This document shows positions 9,912 to 22,075 of a stretch of DNA of 64,000 bases, piece after piece (within the stretch, counting starts at the first letter, position 1; every line of letters begins with the position of its first letter). This DNA comes from Paguma larvata (taxonomy: Eukaryota; Chordata; Mammalia; Carnivora; Viverridae). The stretch is taken from positions 17,778,001 through 17,842,000 of the forward strand of contig CM057844.1 of assembly GCA_030068075.1 (NCBI GenBank), read 5' to 3'. Position numbers and translations under genes: made by a program. The notes under the pieces were generated by a model that worked only from the letters and a program-made list of their open reading frames with translations, was not told the DNA's origin and ran no database searches.

Positions 9912-11704
9912 GGTCAAGGTGAAAAATTCTTAATGTTGCAAAGTAGGAAAGCTTGGTAACTTCCAGTTTAAAAATTCACCCCTTTGGAAAAACTGAGAGT
10001 TTTCCCTCTAAGGTCAGGAACACTAAAAGGATGTCCAGTCTCACCACTGTTATTCAACATAGTGTTGGAAGTCCCAGCGTCAGCAATCAGACAACACAAA
10101 TAAGTAAAAGGCATCCAAATTGCCAAGGAGGAAGTCAAACCTTCACTCTTTGTAGACGACATGATACTTTATGTGGAAAACCCAAAAGACTCCACTCAAA
10201 AGCTTCTAGAACTGATACATTAATTCAGCAAAGTCTCAGGACATAAAATCAATATGCAGAAATCAGTTGCACTTCTATACACCAATAATGAATCTGCAGA
10301 AAGAGAAATCAAGGAATCGCTCCCATTTACAATTGCGCCAAAAACCATAAAATACCTAGGAATAAACCTAACCAAACAGGTGAAACCTATACACTGAAAA
10401 ACCACAGAAAGCTTATGAAAGAAACTGAAGAAGACACACAAAGAAATGAAAATATATTCCATACTCATGGATTGGAAGAGCAAATATTGTTAAAATGTCA
10501 ATACCACCCAAAGCAATCTACATATTCAATGCAATCCCTATCAAAATAACACCAGCATTCTTCACAGAGCTAGAACAAACAATCCTAAAATTCGTATGGA
10601 ACCAAAAAAGACCCGAATAGCCAAAGCAATCTTTAAAAAGAAAACCAAAGCTGAAGGTATCACAATTCAAGACTTCAAGATGTATTACAAAGCAGTAATC
10701 ATCAAGACAGTACAGTACTGGCACAAAAACAGACTCATAGATCAACGGAACAGAATAGAGAGATGTATATAATCTTTGACAAAGCAAGAAAGAATATCCA
10801 ATGGAAAAAAAACAAGTGTCTCCAACAAATGGTGTTGGGAAAACTGGACAGAGACATGCAGAAGAATGAACCTGGACCACTTTCTTACACCACACACACA
10901 AATAAACTCAAAAGGGATGAAAGACCTAACATAAGACAGGAAGCCATCAAAATCCTCAAGGAGAAAGCAAGCAAAATCCTCTTTGACCTTGACCGCAGCA
11001 ACTTCTCATTCAACACGTCTCCAGGAGCAAGGGAAACAAAAGCAAAAATGAACTTTTGCGACCTCATCAAAATAAAGTTTCTGCACAGCGAAGGAAATAA
11101 TCAGTAAAACTAAAAGGCAACCAACAGAATGGGAGAAGACATTTGCAAATGACATATCAGATAAAGGGTTAGTATCTAAAATCTATAAAGAACTTATCAA
11201 TGTCAACACGCAAAAAAACAAATAATCCAGTAAAGAAATGGGCAAAAGACATGAATAGACACTTCTCCAAAGAAGACATCCAGATGGCCTTTGGACAAGT
11301 GAAAAAAATGCTCAACATCACTCATCATCAGGGAAATACAAATCAAAACCACAATGAGATACCACCTCACACCTGTCAGAATGGCTAACATTAACAACTC
11401 AGGCAACAACAGATGTTGGTGAGGATATAGAGAAAGAGGATCTCTTTTGCACTGCTGATGGGAATGCAAACTGGTGCAGCTGCTCTGGAAAACAGTATGG
11501 AGCTCCCTCAAAAAATTAAAAATAGAACTACCCTATGGCTTATCAATCACACTACTAGGTATTCATCCAAAGGAAACAAGAGTGCTGACTTAAAGGGGCA
11601 CATGCACCCCAATATTTATAGCAGCACTATTGGCAATAGCCAAAGTATGGAAAGAGCCCAAATGTCCAACAACTGATGAGTGAATAAAGAAAATGTGGCA
11701 CGTA

Positions 11705-11706
11705 CA

Positions 11707-11743
<37 letters not shown>
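11705..11743. repeat. (CA)n microsatellite in L1-A 3' region
   Basis: Uninterrupted CA dinucleotides, with variant ACGTACACGT just upstream. They probably expanded from the ATATACACA present at the same place in the L1 at the window start. Confidence 0.95.
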
Positions 11744-11749
<6 letters not shown>

Positions 11750-11773
11750 TGGAATATTACTTGGTGATCAAAA

Positions 11774-11784
11774 AAGAATGAAAT
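11774..11784. repeat. Target-site duplication of L1-B, left copy
   Basis: AAGAATGAAAT here recurs exactly at 16532-16542. L1-A continues directly after the right copy, which defines L1-B as one insertion. Confidence 0.9.
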
Positions 11785-13317
11785 ATTGGAGAGGGTTCAA
11801 CATGGCAGAGAAGAAGGGGGACTTGAAGTTCCCTCATCGCTCAAACACAGCAGTAGTGAAGCCAGAAGACTTGGAATGCCAGGAATCTGGGCTAGAGAGT
11901 GACGGAAATATCTCCAGTGGCCCACAGGGACAACTTGGCAGGCCATAGGTGCATGATTGTTAATTGGGAGAGATAAAATGGATGGCGTAGGCATGAAGGG
12001 GAGGGATTCCCTTCTGTGGAGAGACGAAAGGAAGAGAAGAAGCAGCTGTGGAAGCATAGGATTGTATTTGAACAAGAGAAAAACCACGGACCACAGAATG
12101 GAAAAAACAGAGAAAGAACCAACTTCTAACACCATCCAGGGTTGTGGAGCTTCCCCTGGACTGGGGCCCGCCCCACTGTACATGCACCGGGTAGGGAGGA
12201 GGAACCAGCCCCAGGCTCTGTAGCAAGCTTAGAGGTGTAGTCAGAAAGAGCAGTCCCCTCCCTTGAGGGCTGTGAGAAAAAGGTATATAGCTGCTCAAGG
12301 ACAAAAGACCCTGCAGGCACATGCCAGCCAGAGGCTCTTTGTCAGCCAGGCAGAGCGGGACTACCCCAGAACCAGGGGCGCGGAGTGGGAACCTTTAAGA
12401 CATCAGGGTTTGAATTTCAGCCAAGCCTCTGGGAGGCGTGGGAGACTGTGGAGCAGGACAAACTGGCCCACTCATGTCTGTGTAGCACTGTGAGGACGTC
12501 CAGAACAGAATTGTCTGGGACACCTGGTTGGGGAGGAGAGACTGGGGTGTTGCCATTTTTCTCCCCCACCAACAAGGCAGGGCTTCAGAGGACAGGACAG
12601 CAGGCCCACAGTGGAAGTGGGACCCCTCTACACCAAATCATGCTCTTCCATGCCTGGTAATTGTGTATCTACCAGAGCAAGACCTGACGTAACCAGACAG
12701 CCCCTCCTCCACACCAGCACAGCCACCGGTTCCAAGGTACCATCAGATATCGGTCCAGTTGTTTTGCATTTTCTGATTTGATTCTTGGCCAGTTCTTATT
12801 TATATTTATATATTTTTTTCTTCCTTTTATTCCCTTATCTATTCTGGTTGTTGGTTTGTTTAAGCAGACATTTTTAACCTATCCTTTTTACACCTTTTCT
12901 GTATCTCTTTTTTTTATTTTCCTCTCTCTCTCTCTCTCTGGATTAAGTTGTATAGTTTCTCTGATTCCCTGCCTCGTCAGTTTTTTTTTCTTTTATTTTT
13001 TCCCCACCCCGTCATTTCTCTCTTTGTATGGGATAAGGCTTCTTCCAACACCCCCCCCCCTTTTTTTAAATATTTTCCAGGTTTACTTTGGTAAACCAAT
13101 CAAAGCACACCTGGGAGAAGGTCCAAACCACCACTACAAGTAGGGAGATAAAGCAACCAAAGTCACAACAACAGAGAGCATGCAACACACTCCAAAAACA
13201 CCCCCTGAAGGGCCAGGCCCTGGACAGTGTATGACCCCTTTTTAATATGGTAGTGCTCGCAGGTGCAGGACACATAACAAGCTATTAAAACATGTAAAGG
13301 ACTGAAAAGTAGCCTAA
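11785..13317 (+). promoter_or_regulatory. L1-B 5'UTR with internal promoter region
   Basis: About 1.53 kb lie between the 5' terminus and ORF1. In mammalian L1s this region holds the internal RNA polymerase II promoter. Seen here: a terminal ACATGGCAG (YY1-like), a GC-richer block (12120-12560) and pyrimidine-rich runs (12890-13070), including ten consecutive C at about 13050. The frames of 60-128 codons on both strands here have no recognised domain and I treat them as chance. Confidence 0.75.
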
Positions 13318-14181
13318 ATGATGAAACAGAAAATTCTCCTCAAAAGAAATTCCAGGAAGAAATGACAGCTAGAGAATTGCTCAAAACAGATATAAACAAT
13401 ATATTTGATTAAGAATTTAGAATAATAGTCATAAGACTAAGAGCTGGGCTTGAAAAAAATTACAGCAGATATCAAGGAACTAAGAAACAGTCATGAAGAA
13501 GTAAGAAATGCTGTAAATGATGTAAAAATAAACTAGATGCAGTGACAGTAAGGATAGAGGAGGCAGAGGGGAGAATAAGTGAAATAGAAAATAAAATTAT
13601 GGAAAATGATGCAGCCAAGAAAAAGAGATAAGAAAATACCAGCCCACAAGGGGAGAATTAGAGAATCAAGTGGTTCAATGAAACATAATAATATCCACAT
13701 CACAGGAGTTCCAGAAGAAGAAGAGAGAAAAAAAAAGCAGAAGGTTTACTTGAACAAATTATAGCTGAGAACTTCCCTAATCTGGGGAAGGAAGCAGACA
13801 TCCAAATCCAGGAGGCACAGAGAACTCCCTTCATATTCAGCAATACTAGGTCTTCACCACAGCATATCATAGTAAAACTGGAAAAATACAAACATAAAGA
13901 GAGAATTCTGAAAGCAGCTAGGGACAAACAGGCCTTAACCCACAAGGGTAGACACATAAGGGTAGTAGCAGATCTGTCCACTGAACCCGTCCACTGAAGG
14001 AAGTGTCAGGAAATATTCAATGTGCTGAATAAGAAAACTATGCAGCCAAGGATCCTTTATCCAGCAAAGCTGTCATTCAGAATAGAAAGAGAGATAATGG
14101 CTTTCCCAGACAAAAAATAAACTGAAGGAGTTAATGACCACTAAATCAGCCCTGCAAGAGATCCTAAGGGGGACTCTGTGA
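13318..14181 (+). pseudogene. L1-B ORF1 (RNA-binding chaperone), frameshifted
   Basis: ORF1p is the L1 RNA-binding protein that coats the L1 transcript. The start is ATGATGAAACAGAAAATTC, the position used by the homologous ORF1 of L1-E. Frameshifts appear within the first 150 bases. The coiled-coil part (about 13440-13680) and the RRM-like part (about 13690-14000, homologous to the EEEERE...LEQIIAENFPNL block) are recognisable only across several frames. The C-terminal end TTCCCAGACAAA...CTGCAAGAGATCCTAAGGGGGACTCTGTGA is typical. It cannot make a full protein. Confidence 0.85.
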
Positions 14182-14228
14182 GTGTAATGCTGCAAAGACT
14201 ACAAAGGACCAGAACATCGCCACAAGCA

Positions 14229-16280
14229 TGAAACCTACAGATAACACAATGACTCTAAATTCATATATTTCAATAATAACTCTGAATGTAAATGGACTAA
14301 ATCCCCCAATAAAAGACATAGAGTATCAGAATGGATAGAAAAACAAGATCCATCTATATCCTGTCTAAAAGAGACTCATTTTAGACCTGAGGACACCTTC
14401 AGATTGAAAGTGAAGGGATGGAGAACCATCTATCATGCAACTAGAAGTCAAAAGAAAGCTAGAGTAGCCATACTTATATCAGACAAATAGATTTTAAACT
14501 AAAGGCTGTAACAAGAGATGAAGAAAGGCATTATATCATCATTACAGGGTCTATCCATCAAGAAGAGCTAACCATTGTAAATGTTTATGCCTCCAACTTG
14601 AAATACCCAAATAAATAAATCGATTAATCACAAACATAAGCAGTCTTATTAATAAGAATACGGTAATTGCAGGGGACTTCAATACTCCACCCACAGCAAT
14701 GGAAAGATCACCTAGCAGAAAATCAATAAAGAAACAATGGACTTGAATGATACACCAGACCAGATAGATTTGACAGATATATTCAGAACTTTTCATCCAA
14801 AAGCAGCAGAATACACATTCTTCTCAAGTGCACATGGAACATTCTCCAAGATAGATCACATTCTTAGTCACAAAACAGCCCTCAATAAATATAAAAAAAT
14901 TGAGATCATACCATGCATATTTTCAGATTTTAATGCTATCAAACTTGAAATCACAAGAGAAAATTTGGAAAGCCTCCAAATGCATGGAGGTTAAAGAACA
15001 TCCTACTAAAGAATGAGTGGGTCAACTAGGCAATTGAAGAAGAAATTTAAAAATATATGGAAGCAAATGAACGTGTAAACCTGACAGTCCAAACCCTTTG
15101 GATGCAGACAGGCAGTCATAAGAGGAAACTACATTGCAATCCAGGCCTATTTCAAGAAACAAGAAAAATCCCAAATACAAAACCTAACTGCACATCTAAA
15201 GGAACTAGAAGAAGAACACCAAGGAAACCCCAAAGCCGGAAGAAGAAAAGTAATAATGATTAGAGTAGAAATAAACAATATAGAATCCAAAAAAACAAAT
15301 AAACTGCAGAACAGATCAATGAATCCAAGAGCTTGTTTTTTATTTAATTTTTTTTAACATTTATTATTTTTGAGAGACAGAGACAGAGTGCGAGTGGGGA
15401 AAGGGCAGAGAGAGAGGGAGACACAGAATCCGAAGCAGGCTCCAGGCTCCGAGCTGTCAGCACAGAGCCCGACACAGGGCTTGAACTCACGAACCGTGAG
15501 ATCGTGACCTGAGCCGAAGTCGGCCGCTCAACCAACTGAGCCACCCAGGTGCCCGTTGTTTTTTGATAAAATAAACAAAATTGATAAGCCCCTAGCCAGA
15601 CTTCTCAAAAAGAAAAGAGAGAATCCAAATTGATAAAATCACCAAAGAAAGAGGAGAGATCACAACCAACACCACAGAAATACAAACAGTTATTATAGAA
15701 TACTATGAAAAATTACATGCCAAAAAACTGGATAACCTGGAAGAAATGGACAAATTCCTAGACACCCACATACTACCAAAACTCAAATGTAAAAATTAGA
15801 AAATTTTAACAGACCCATAACCAGTGAAGAAATTGAATCAGTTATTAAAAATCTCCCAACAAATAAGAGTCCTGGGTCAGATGGCTTCCCAGGGGAATTC
15901 TACCAGACATTTAAAGCAGAGTTAATACCTATCTTTCTCAAGCTGTTCCAAAAAATAAAAACAGAAGAGAAGCTTCCAGACTCATTCTATGAAGCCAGCA
16001 TTACCTTGATTCCCAAACCAGAGACCCCATTAGAAAGAATTGAAGGCCAATATCTCTGATGCACATGGATGCAAAAATTCTCAACAAGATACTAGGAAAT
16101 CAAATTCAAAAGTATATTGAAAGAATTATTTACCATAATCAAGTGGGATTCATACCTGGGCTGCAGGACTGGTTCAATATTTGCAAATCAAACAATGTGT
16201 TACATCACATTACTAGAAAAAAGGATTAAAACCATATGATCCTGTCAATAGACGCAGAAAAAACATTTGACAAAATACAT
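14229..16280 (+). pseudogene. L1-B ORF2 (endonuclease and start of RT), broken and SINE-interrupted
   Basis: Homologous to L1 ORF2, the endonuclease and reverse transcriptase. It starts ATGAAACCTACAGATAACAC, 47 bases after ORF1. The endonuclease domain covers about 14229-14950. A CAN-SINE interrupts it at 15342-15555. The RT fingers region (AACCAGTGAAGAAATTGAATCAG; CCTTGATTCCCAAACC) follows at about 15820-16270. The frame is broken many times. The sequence then skips to the 3'UTR near 16280, so the RT palm and the cysteine-rich C-terminus are absent. Confidence 0.88.
15342..15555 (-). mobile_element. CAN-SINE inside L1-B ORF2
   Basis: A well-preserved antisense felid SINE (GAAGCAGGCTCCAGGCTCC; GAACCGTGAGATCGTGACC; CCACCCAGGTGCCC). 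The target repeat TTGTTTTTT occurs at 15333-15341 and 15556-15564. Removing the SINE restores the L1 reading GAGCTTGTTTTTTGATAAAA. It must be younger than L1-B. Confidence 0.95.
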
Positions 16281-16531
16281 TACTCTTAAAGACAGACTCT
16301 TAAATACAGAGAACAAAACGAGGGTTGATGGGGGGGTGGAGGAGAGGGAAAAGTGGGTGACAGGCATTGAGGAGGGCACTTGTTGAAATGAGCACTGGGT
16401 GTTATATGTAAGTGATGAATCATGGGAATCTACTCCCAAAGCCAAGAGCACACTGTATACACTGTATGTTAGCTAATGACAATAAATTATATTTAAAAAT
16501 TAATTAATTTAAAAAATTTTTAAATTAAAAT

Positions 16532-16945
16532 AAGAATGAAATCTTGCCATTTGTAGCAATGTGGATGGAACTAGAGTGTTTTATGCTAAGGAAATAAGTC
16601 AGAGAAAGACAAATATCATATGATTTCACTCATATGTGGAACTTAAGCTACAAAACAGATGAACATAAAGGAAAGGAAGCAAAAATAATATAAAAATGGA
16701 TAGAGAGACAAACCATAAGAGACTCTTAAATACAGAAAACAAAGTGAGGGTTGCTGGAAGTGTTTTGGGTAGGTGGATGGGCTAAATGGGTAATGGGCAT
16801 TAATGAGGACACTTGTTGGGATGAGCACTGGGTGTTATATGTAAGTGATGAATCACTAGATTCTATTCCTGAAATCATTATTACACTACATGTTAACTAA
16901 TTTGGATTTAAAATTAAAAAATAATAATAAAATAAAATCAACTGG
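16532..16945 (+). mobile_element. L1-A, right part: 3'UTR and tail
   Basis: It continues from 11784: AAGAATGAAATCTTGCCATTTG, GTGGATGGAACTAGAG, then the 3'UTR (GATGAGCACTGGGTGTTATATG) and an A/T-rich tail with AATAAA motifs near 16925. Its 3'UTR resembles that of the L1 at the window start. Confidence 0.92.
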
Positions 16946-19237
16946 TACCTTTGGAGTAAATATCTACTTGGGCTTTTGGTTTCTTTCTTCCTCTCTCCCT
17001 TGCTTCTACGGGGATGTGATCTAAGTTGCCTATTGGTGTCTAGTCTTAATATTTTTTCTGGCCTTAGCTGAGGGCTCTCCTTTCCTTGGCTTCTGAATTC
17101 AATCTTTGCACTGATGCTTCTACTGTTTATTCAACTTTATTAGCCTATGGAATATGAAGGCCTTTGTCAAAGATTCAGGGATGTTCCCCTATCTGCCCTA
17201 CATTGATGATAACTCGGGACCAGGTAACAGAGATCAAATCAGCCAATGATAAAAATCAGAAAGCCTAGGAAAAATGTATTCAGTGCTCAGAGCACTGTAG
17301 ATATCATCAACCTAAGTGAGCATTGCTTGCAAATCTTACCCCACATCCATAGCAGAAGAGAGCCAAAGGGAGCCCTTCTTGTACAAGACCAATCCTTCGG
17401 CACGATGTCAGATATGGGGAAAAAAAATTCCACTCATTAAATTGTTGAATCCATCCCTCAGTGGGTTAAGAGGAGAATGGCAAGTTATTGGAGTCTGCAC
17501 TCTGTCTTGACATCAGCAATCACTACTCATGGAATGACTTCTAGTGTTCCTTCCTCTTTATCACAGTGCATTCATGCATACACACACACTCAAACATACT
17601 CAGCATCACAAACTTATTTTCCAGGTCCCAACTACCTCTACTATTATAGTACCAAAATTTACATTTTGTATTAGCATACAAAGAATAATGACAACTTGCA
17701 TTGTCTTGACTTAAACTTGTCAAGCCATTTGGGGAATGTTAGATTTTCAGTCAAACCTGCTTTCATTGTTTGGGTAACCAAGTCTCCCATCATGGTTTGC
17801 AAAGGGTTGAAGTGCATTGACCATCGTGTGTGTCAAATGTGTATTTGATCTCATATACATAGCCAGCAAAATGAATTTTTCAAAGACAAAACCAAGAAAC
17901 ATTTTCTTCCCTGGTTGAAACTTCAAACTCATCAAGATATTCCATAAAAAAAAATCCAAGATAATACCAAGTTATCATAAAATAAGTACCTGTATTCAGT
18001 TCTAAAATAAATAGCAAGCAAAGTAGAAGAGAGAGAGCAAGCAGGGGAGGGGGTAGAAGAGTGTGCAAGGGGAGGAAGGGAAGGAGAAAAGGCAGAATTA
18101 CAATTCAACATTCCATTCTTTAGATATATTGTATGAAACCTGTATTTGAGGCAAGCATATTTTTGACATGATCAAGCCTTCATCCTCGATTTTATATCCT
18201 TGGAATACTGATATGATAAGACAATTATTTAGTTACGATCAATTATTTCCTTCAAGATGCTTGTTCTTAGACACCACCAACAGCAATGTGAAACAGCTTT
18301 GGTATATTTCCCAGGTGGCGCAATTGAAATACTGTATTGCATATGCAATTTCTGATCTTTGCACTTACTGGTCAAAGCAAAAATTGAAACAAAATCTTTG
18401 AAATGACACTGCAAAGCCCATTTTTCAATCAGGGACTATCCCCAAATGGAAACAAGCTGGCTATACCACTTAACTACAATTTCATTCTGGATTTATATCT
18501 AGCCTGCCTTAAAGTTTGAAATCTTTTATGGCACAAGTTTGGAATGAGGGAAGAAGGAACTGATTGGTTCAATAAACAATAATAAGTATCTAATCCTCAA
18601 AGAAATTAGCTTGTTTTAAAATGACCAGTTTTTCTGTCAGATTTCATCTTCTTAAGTCTCCCAGAAGACAATTTGAGCTAAGTAAGTCTCAAGACCACCC
18701 TTCATTATAGAAGTTCACCCATGTGCCCAAGAAACAATGCTGTCACAGTGGAGAACCTTGCAAACTTTGAAAGCAAATGCAACTTTCCACTAAAGATCTG
18801 AAAATAACCCCCCAGCTAATAATTTCAAAGTTAGAGACCAGAGACTGCCCCTGATCTCTCTTTTCTAGGGTGAGAGATGCTAATATGAACATTGCTGGGT
18901 TTTTGTTAAATTCATGAAGTCGTATGTGACTTAATCTCATTAGAGTGAGCCATTGCTCCCTCAGGCTTCTCAGTGGGGACAACCCTCAGGGGACAGTGCC
19001 CTATTAAGACCTATAGGCTTCATTGGCCCAGAAGCCCAATATCAGGCTTATATTTCCAACTAGATGCATGGACCCAGAATCACCTTATATGATTCATTGT
19101 CTTTTGACTTTATATGTGTAGGAGAAGCGACACATGATTTAAAGAGAAAAAGAGCTACTGATATACAAAGACAAAGTCTAGGATATGCTCACTAAGAAAT
19201 GTTCATCTTACTTACACAAGCTTAATAAGAAAAATGC
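16946..19237. other. Unassigned DNA
   Basis: No gene, RNA gene or confident repeat over 2.3 kb. Short frames only. A purine-rich patch lies at 18025-18095. This is one of the two longest repeat-poor stretches and a candidate for conservation analysis. Confidence 0.45.
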
Positions 19238-19440
19238 AAAAGTGTAGTGAAAAGAATACAAACTTTGAGGTTAGATAGAAATGAGTAAAATACCAATCCC
19301 AGGGATTTTTCACTTTGCCAACTGGGGATTATCAGAACTTGAGTAGATGATGGGAACAGTTGGCATTTTATGTAATGTCTGATATAAAGATGGTCTTTAA
19401 TAAATGATAACTATTATCATTGTTACTACAATTATTAACA
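19238..19440 (+). repeat. MIR, nearly full length
   Basis: AGTGTAGTGAAAAGAATACAAACTTTGAGGTTAGA opens like the MIR tRNA-like head. ACTTGAGTAGATGATGGGAAC and GATGGTCTTTAATAAATGATAACTATTATC match the 3' end. The core is diverged. Confidence 0.6.
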
Positions 19441-19871
19441 TGTAAATTTGAATATTTTGTCTGTATCTAATTTTTCTTTTAAAAACTCATAGGCTTCTTC
19501 CTCTTATAAACTTGTGTCAAAATAAAATGCTAGTTACATATATTTAACACTAAGTCTTAACTCATATTTTATGTAGAAATGCATATAAATTGCTACTTTA
19601 AGAGGTTTCACACATATGATTTTTATGACAGATAGTTTACGACTTACTATGTCTATTCTACCATATCCCACTACTGTCCTTTACTATAACTTGTGTGAAA
19701 ACTTTCCTGTGTGGTAACGTGATATGATAGTGTCTGCCCTTCACTTGGTATCAATACATTATATGCAAATTCAGTCATCTCTGCATTTTTTTTTCTTGAG
19801 AATGGAACAATTATAAGAGTACTAACTTTCCTTTATCCCAGTTGTGAACTTAAACTGGCAAAAGTTATTTA
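19441..19871. other. Unassigned AT-rich DNA
   Basis: Nothing recognised. Confidence 0.5.
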
Positions 19872-19876
19872 GAAGA

Positions 19877-20335
19877 TGTTGTCACCCAAAAATTGTAAAT
19901 TGTGCCCCCCCAAAAAAGATGTAGCCCTAACCCTCAGTAGCCATGAATCATATTTGGAAATAGCGTCTTTGCAGATGATCAAGATAAGGTCATTATGGTG
20001 AACTCTTAATTTGCTATGACTGGTGTCCTTATAAAAAGGAGAATTTGGAAACAGAAACGGACACATGAATAAGGAGAATGCCATGTGAAGATGGTCGCAG
20101 AGATCTTTGGCATCTCCAGGCCAAAAAAAATGCCAAAGATTGCAAACCACCAGAAGCCTGGAAACAGGTATGAAACAAATTCTTTCTCATCCTTCAGAAG
20201 GCACCAACCCTGCCAGCACTTTCACCTTGGACTTCCAGCCTCCACAACTGTGAGACAATAAATTTCTGTTGCTTACTTATACCACCCAGGTTTGTGGTTG
20301 CTGACTTTTTACAACAATGCTAGCAAACCAGTACA
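19877..20335 (+). mobile_element. MaLR solo LTR (MLT1A-like), intact ends
   Basis: Begins TG (TGTTGTCACCC) and ends CA (GCAAACCAGTACA). Typical blocks: TTTGGAAATAGCGTCTTTGCAGATG, GACTGGTGTCCTTATAAAAAGG (TATA-like), ACTGTGAGACAATAAATTTCTGTTG (poly(A) signal) and CACCCAGGTTTGTGG. The 5-base duplication GAAGA flanks it at 19872-19876 and 20336-20340, the TSD length typical of ERVL/MaLR. No internal sequence remains, so it is a recombination-derived solo LTR. Confidence 0.9.
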
Positions 20336-20340
20336 GAAGA

Positions 20341-21681
20341 TGACCACTTATACGGATCTTTACTATCTTTATGCTAATTTTCTTACATCATCCTTAAAAT
20401 TTGAAAGAAAAAAAAAGCCATATAATCAAGAACTGGTATATCTCCGAAAATATGTCCATAGGCCACAAGGATCTACAGTTTACAGTTTGAGAAACAATGT
20501 AAAACAGAACTTAATAATATTAATACCACATGTTACATATGCACTCCCCATCTCATTGGCAACATAAGCTAAAGGCAAAAGGCTTGCATAAGAAGCTCTT
20601 TGGCATTATGCCAGATCCATGCACAAAATATTCTGAAGGGTAAAGTTCAGAGAAAAGAAATTCTAATGATGTGCTTTTTCAAAGTGATCACATCCATTAT
20701 ACTGCAGCCCTTCCCCGTGGTCCGGCAAGACCACACACTGGTTGCCATTTACCAATATAGCAATGACTAACTGTACCATTGGAGGCTGACTTTGGTTTTA
20801 CAGTCTTAAAGAAAAAAATAAAAAAACCACCAAAAGATTTGAGAAGAAAATCTGATATCCATCAGTTTGTTTCCTGCATTTAGTAGAAACCTGTTTATTT
20901 GTTTAGTTCTGGGCAAGAGATATTACTTCCTGGGAATTTTTTTTTTTAATATTCCAAATGCTTCAATCTGAAGCCTTTAGGCTCTACTGCATTCTGTTTA
21001 GCCTATATTTAGAACAAAGCAAACACATGTGATTCTTTAGAGCTAAGAACTTCTGCCAGTGGGTCCTGGAAAATTGCTAACCCCAAAATAAAACAATACC
21101 GCTTTCTTTAAATACTTCTGCTTACACTTACAGTGAGGAGATATTGACAGCAAGCGTCAGTTTGAGTGACTGAAAATAAACAGAAGTGAAGAAAACAGGG
21201 ATTTTTGGTATTAAAGCCAGATTTATTTAGAGGAAATATATGACAAGTATCATTATTTTCTCAAATAGCAATCTCAGGATATCTCACCCATGAAGGAAAG
21301 TTCTTATGTCAGTTCCATGACCTCTAAAGAATTATTAGCAGCTCTCACTGAGCTGATCATGCTGACATTGATTCTAAATTGAGGCCAACATAGAAAAGCA
21401 AGGAAGATAGCTTGGTTTACCCAGAAAGACAATCTACAGTAACAGGAAAAGACACCATAAGTTAAAGTGACCCTATCTCGGTGAAGGTCTAACTTTACCT
21501 CAGACAAGTAGCAATATCTCAAATATTAGGCATTCCCACAATGGAGCAGCCTATGCAAAAACAGCAGAAGATTCATTGGGTGACTTTCATGTACTTCCTA
21601 AAACTCTGGACCAACCACAAATTCAAAGTTAAGAACATGGGCAGGGAGTGAGATGTGTATTCTCACTTTGATCTCATTGAT
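20341..21681. other. Unassigned DNA
   Basis: No gene or confident repeat in 1.3 kb. The frames at 20292-20567 and 21304-21522 show no domain. Confidence 0.45.
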
Positions 21682-21704
21682 TTGTGAGTTTTGAAAACTC
21701 ACAA
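21682..21704. repeat. Inverted repeat, 11-base arms, 1-base loop
   Basis: TTGTGAGTTTT, a single G, then AAAACTCACAA: a perfect 11-base inverted repeat at the edge of a MIR fragment. Confidence 0.85.
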
Positions 21705-21775
21705 CCCTTCTGAGCCTCAGTTTCCCCATCTATAAAATGATCGCATTGGATTCAAGACTCTAAGTGCATTCTAGT
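21705..21775 (+). repeat. MIR core fragment
   Basis: CTTCTGAGCCTCAGTTTCCCCATCTATAAAATGATCG is the conserved MIR block. Confidence 0.7.
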
Positions 21776-22032
21776 GTTACAGTTTGGAAGGGAAATCAAA
21801 TTACCCAACTCAAGGTTGCCAATTAAATTTGCTAAGACATTCTATTGTTCACACTTACCATTCTTTCAAAGTTCAGGTTCAACCATCATTTTTATTTAAC
21901 ACTTTGATACATAAAATCATATAATTCATAATGATTTCCTAAAGACACTAAATAAAATGAAAGCTTCCCCATCGCTTCATGGAAACAAAATTTTCTACAC
22001 ATTTAAACTCTGCTTTAAAATAGCAAAAAAAC

Positions 22033-22036
<4 letters not shown>

Positions 22037-22074
<38 letters not shown>
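22037..22074. repeat. (CA)n microsatellite
   Basis: Nineteen uninterrupted CA units flanked by A-rich sequence. Confidence 0.97.

Positions 22075-22075
<1 letters not shown>

Larger units (their letters stand above)
9975..11784 (+). mobile_element. L1-A, left part: 5'-truncated L1 ORF2
   Basis: The sequence starts inside the ORF2 reverse transcriptase (GGAAAAACTGAGAGTTTTCCC) and includes the catalytic motif as FVDDM near 10150. It continues through the ORF2 C-terminal region to the 3'UTR. Frameshifts and stops break it into short frames. It stops at 11784, where L1-B is inserted, and resumes at 16532. An expanded CA tract (11705-11743) lies in the TATA/CA region of the 3' end. I found no convincing target duplication for the outer element. 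Confidence 0.93.
11785..16531 (+). mobile_element. L1-B: L1 with complete 5'UTR, nested in L1-A, internally deleted
   Basis: A single L1 inserted in the same orientation as L1-A and bounded by the 11-base duplication AAGAATGAAAT. It begins GGAGAGGGTTCAACATGGCAG, close to the typical mammalian L1 5' end with a YY1-like ATGGC. It has a 5'UTR of about 1.53 kb, ORF1 (13318-14181), ORF2 from 14229, and then jumps near 16280 from the reverse transcriptase region straight into the 3'UTR. About 2 kb of ORF2, including the catalytic DD motif, is missing. The element ends in an AT-rich tail at about 16531. A CAN-SINE lies within ORF2. Confidence 0.93.

Noticed and set aside
11797..12322. Overlapping frames of up to 128 codons on the minus strand
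   Set aside because: They lie in the L1-B 5'UTR in several phases at once, have no domain, and are not shared in phase with L1-C.
18025..18095. Possible antisense CAN-SINE fragment
   Set aside because: The purine tract AGAGAGAGCAAGCAGGGGAGGG resembles the SINE body, but neither the tRNA-like head nor the body motif GCAGGCTCCAGGCTC follows.
22037..22074. Tandem repeats considered as a CRISPR-like array
   Set aside because: Pure CA dinucleotides in a mammalian genome, with no spacers.
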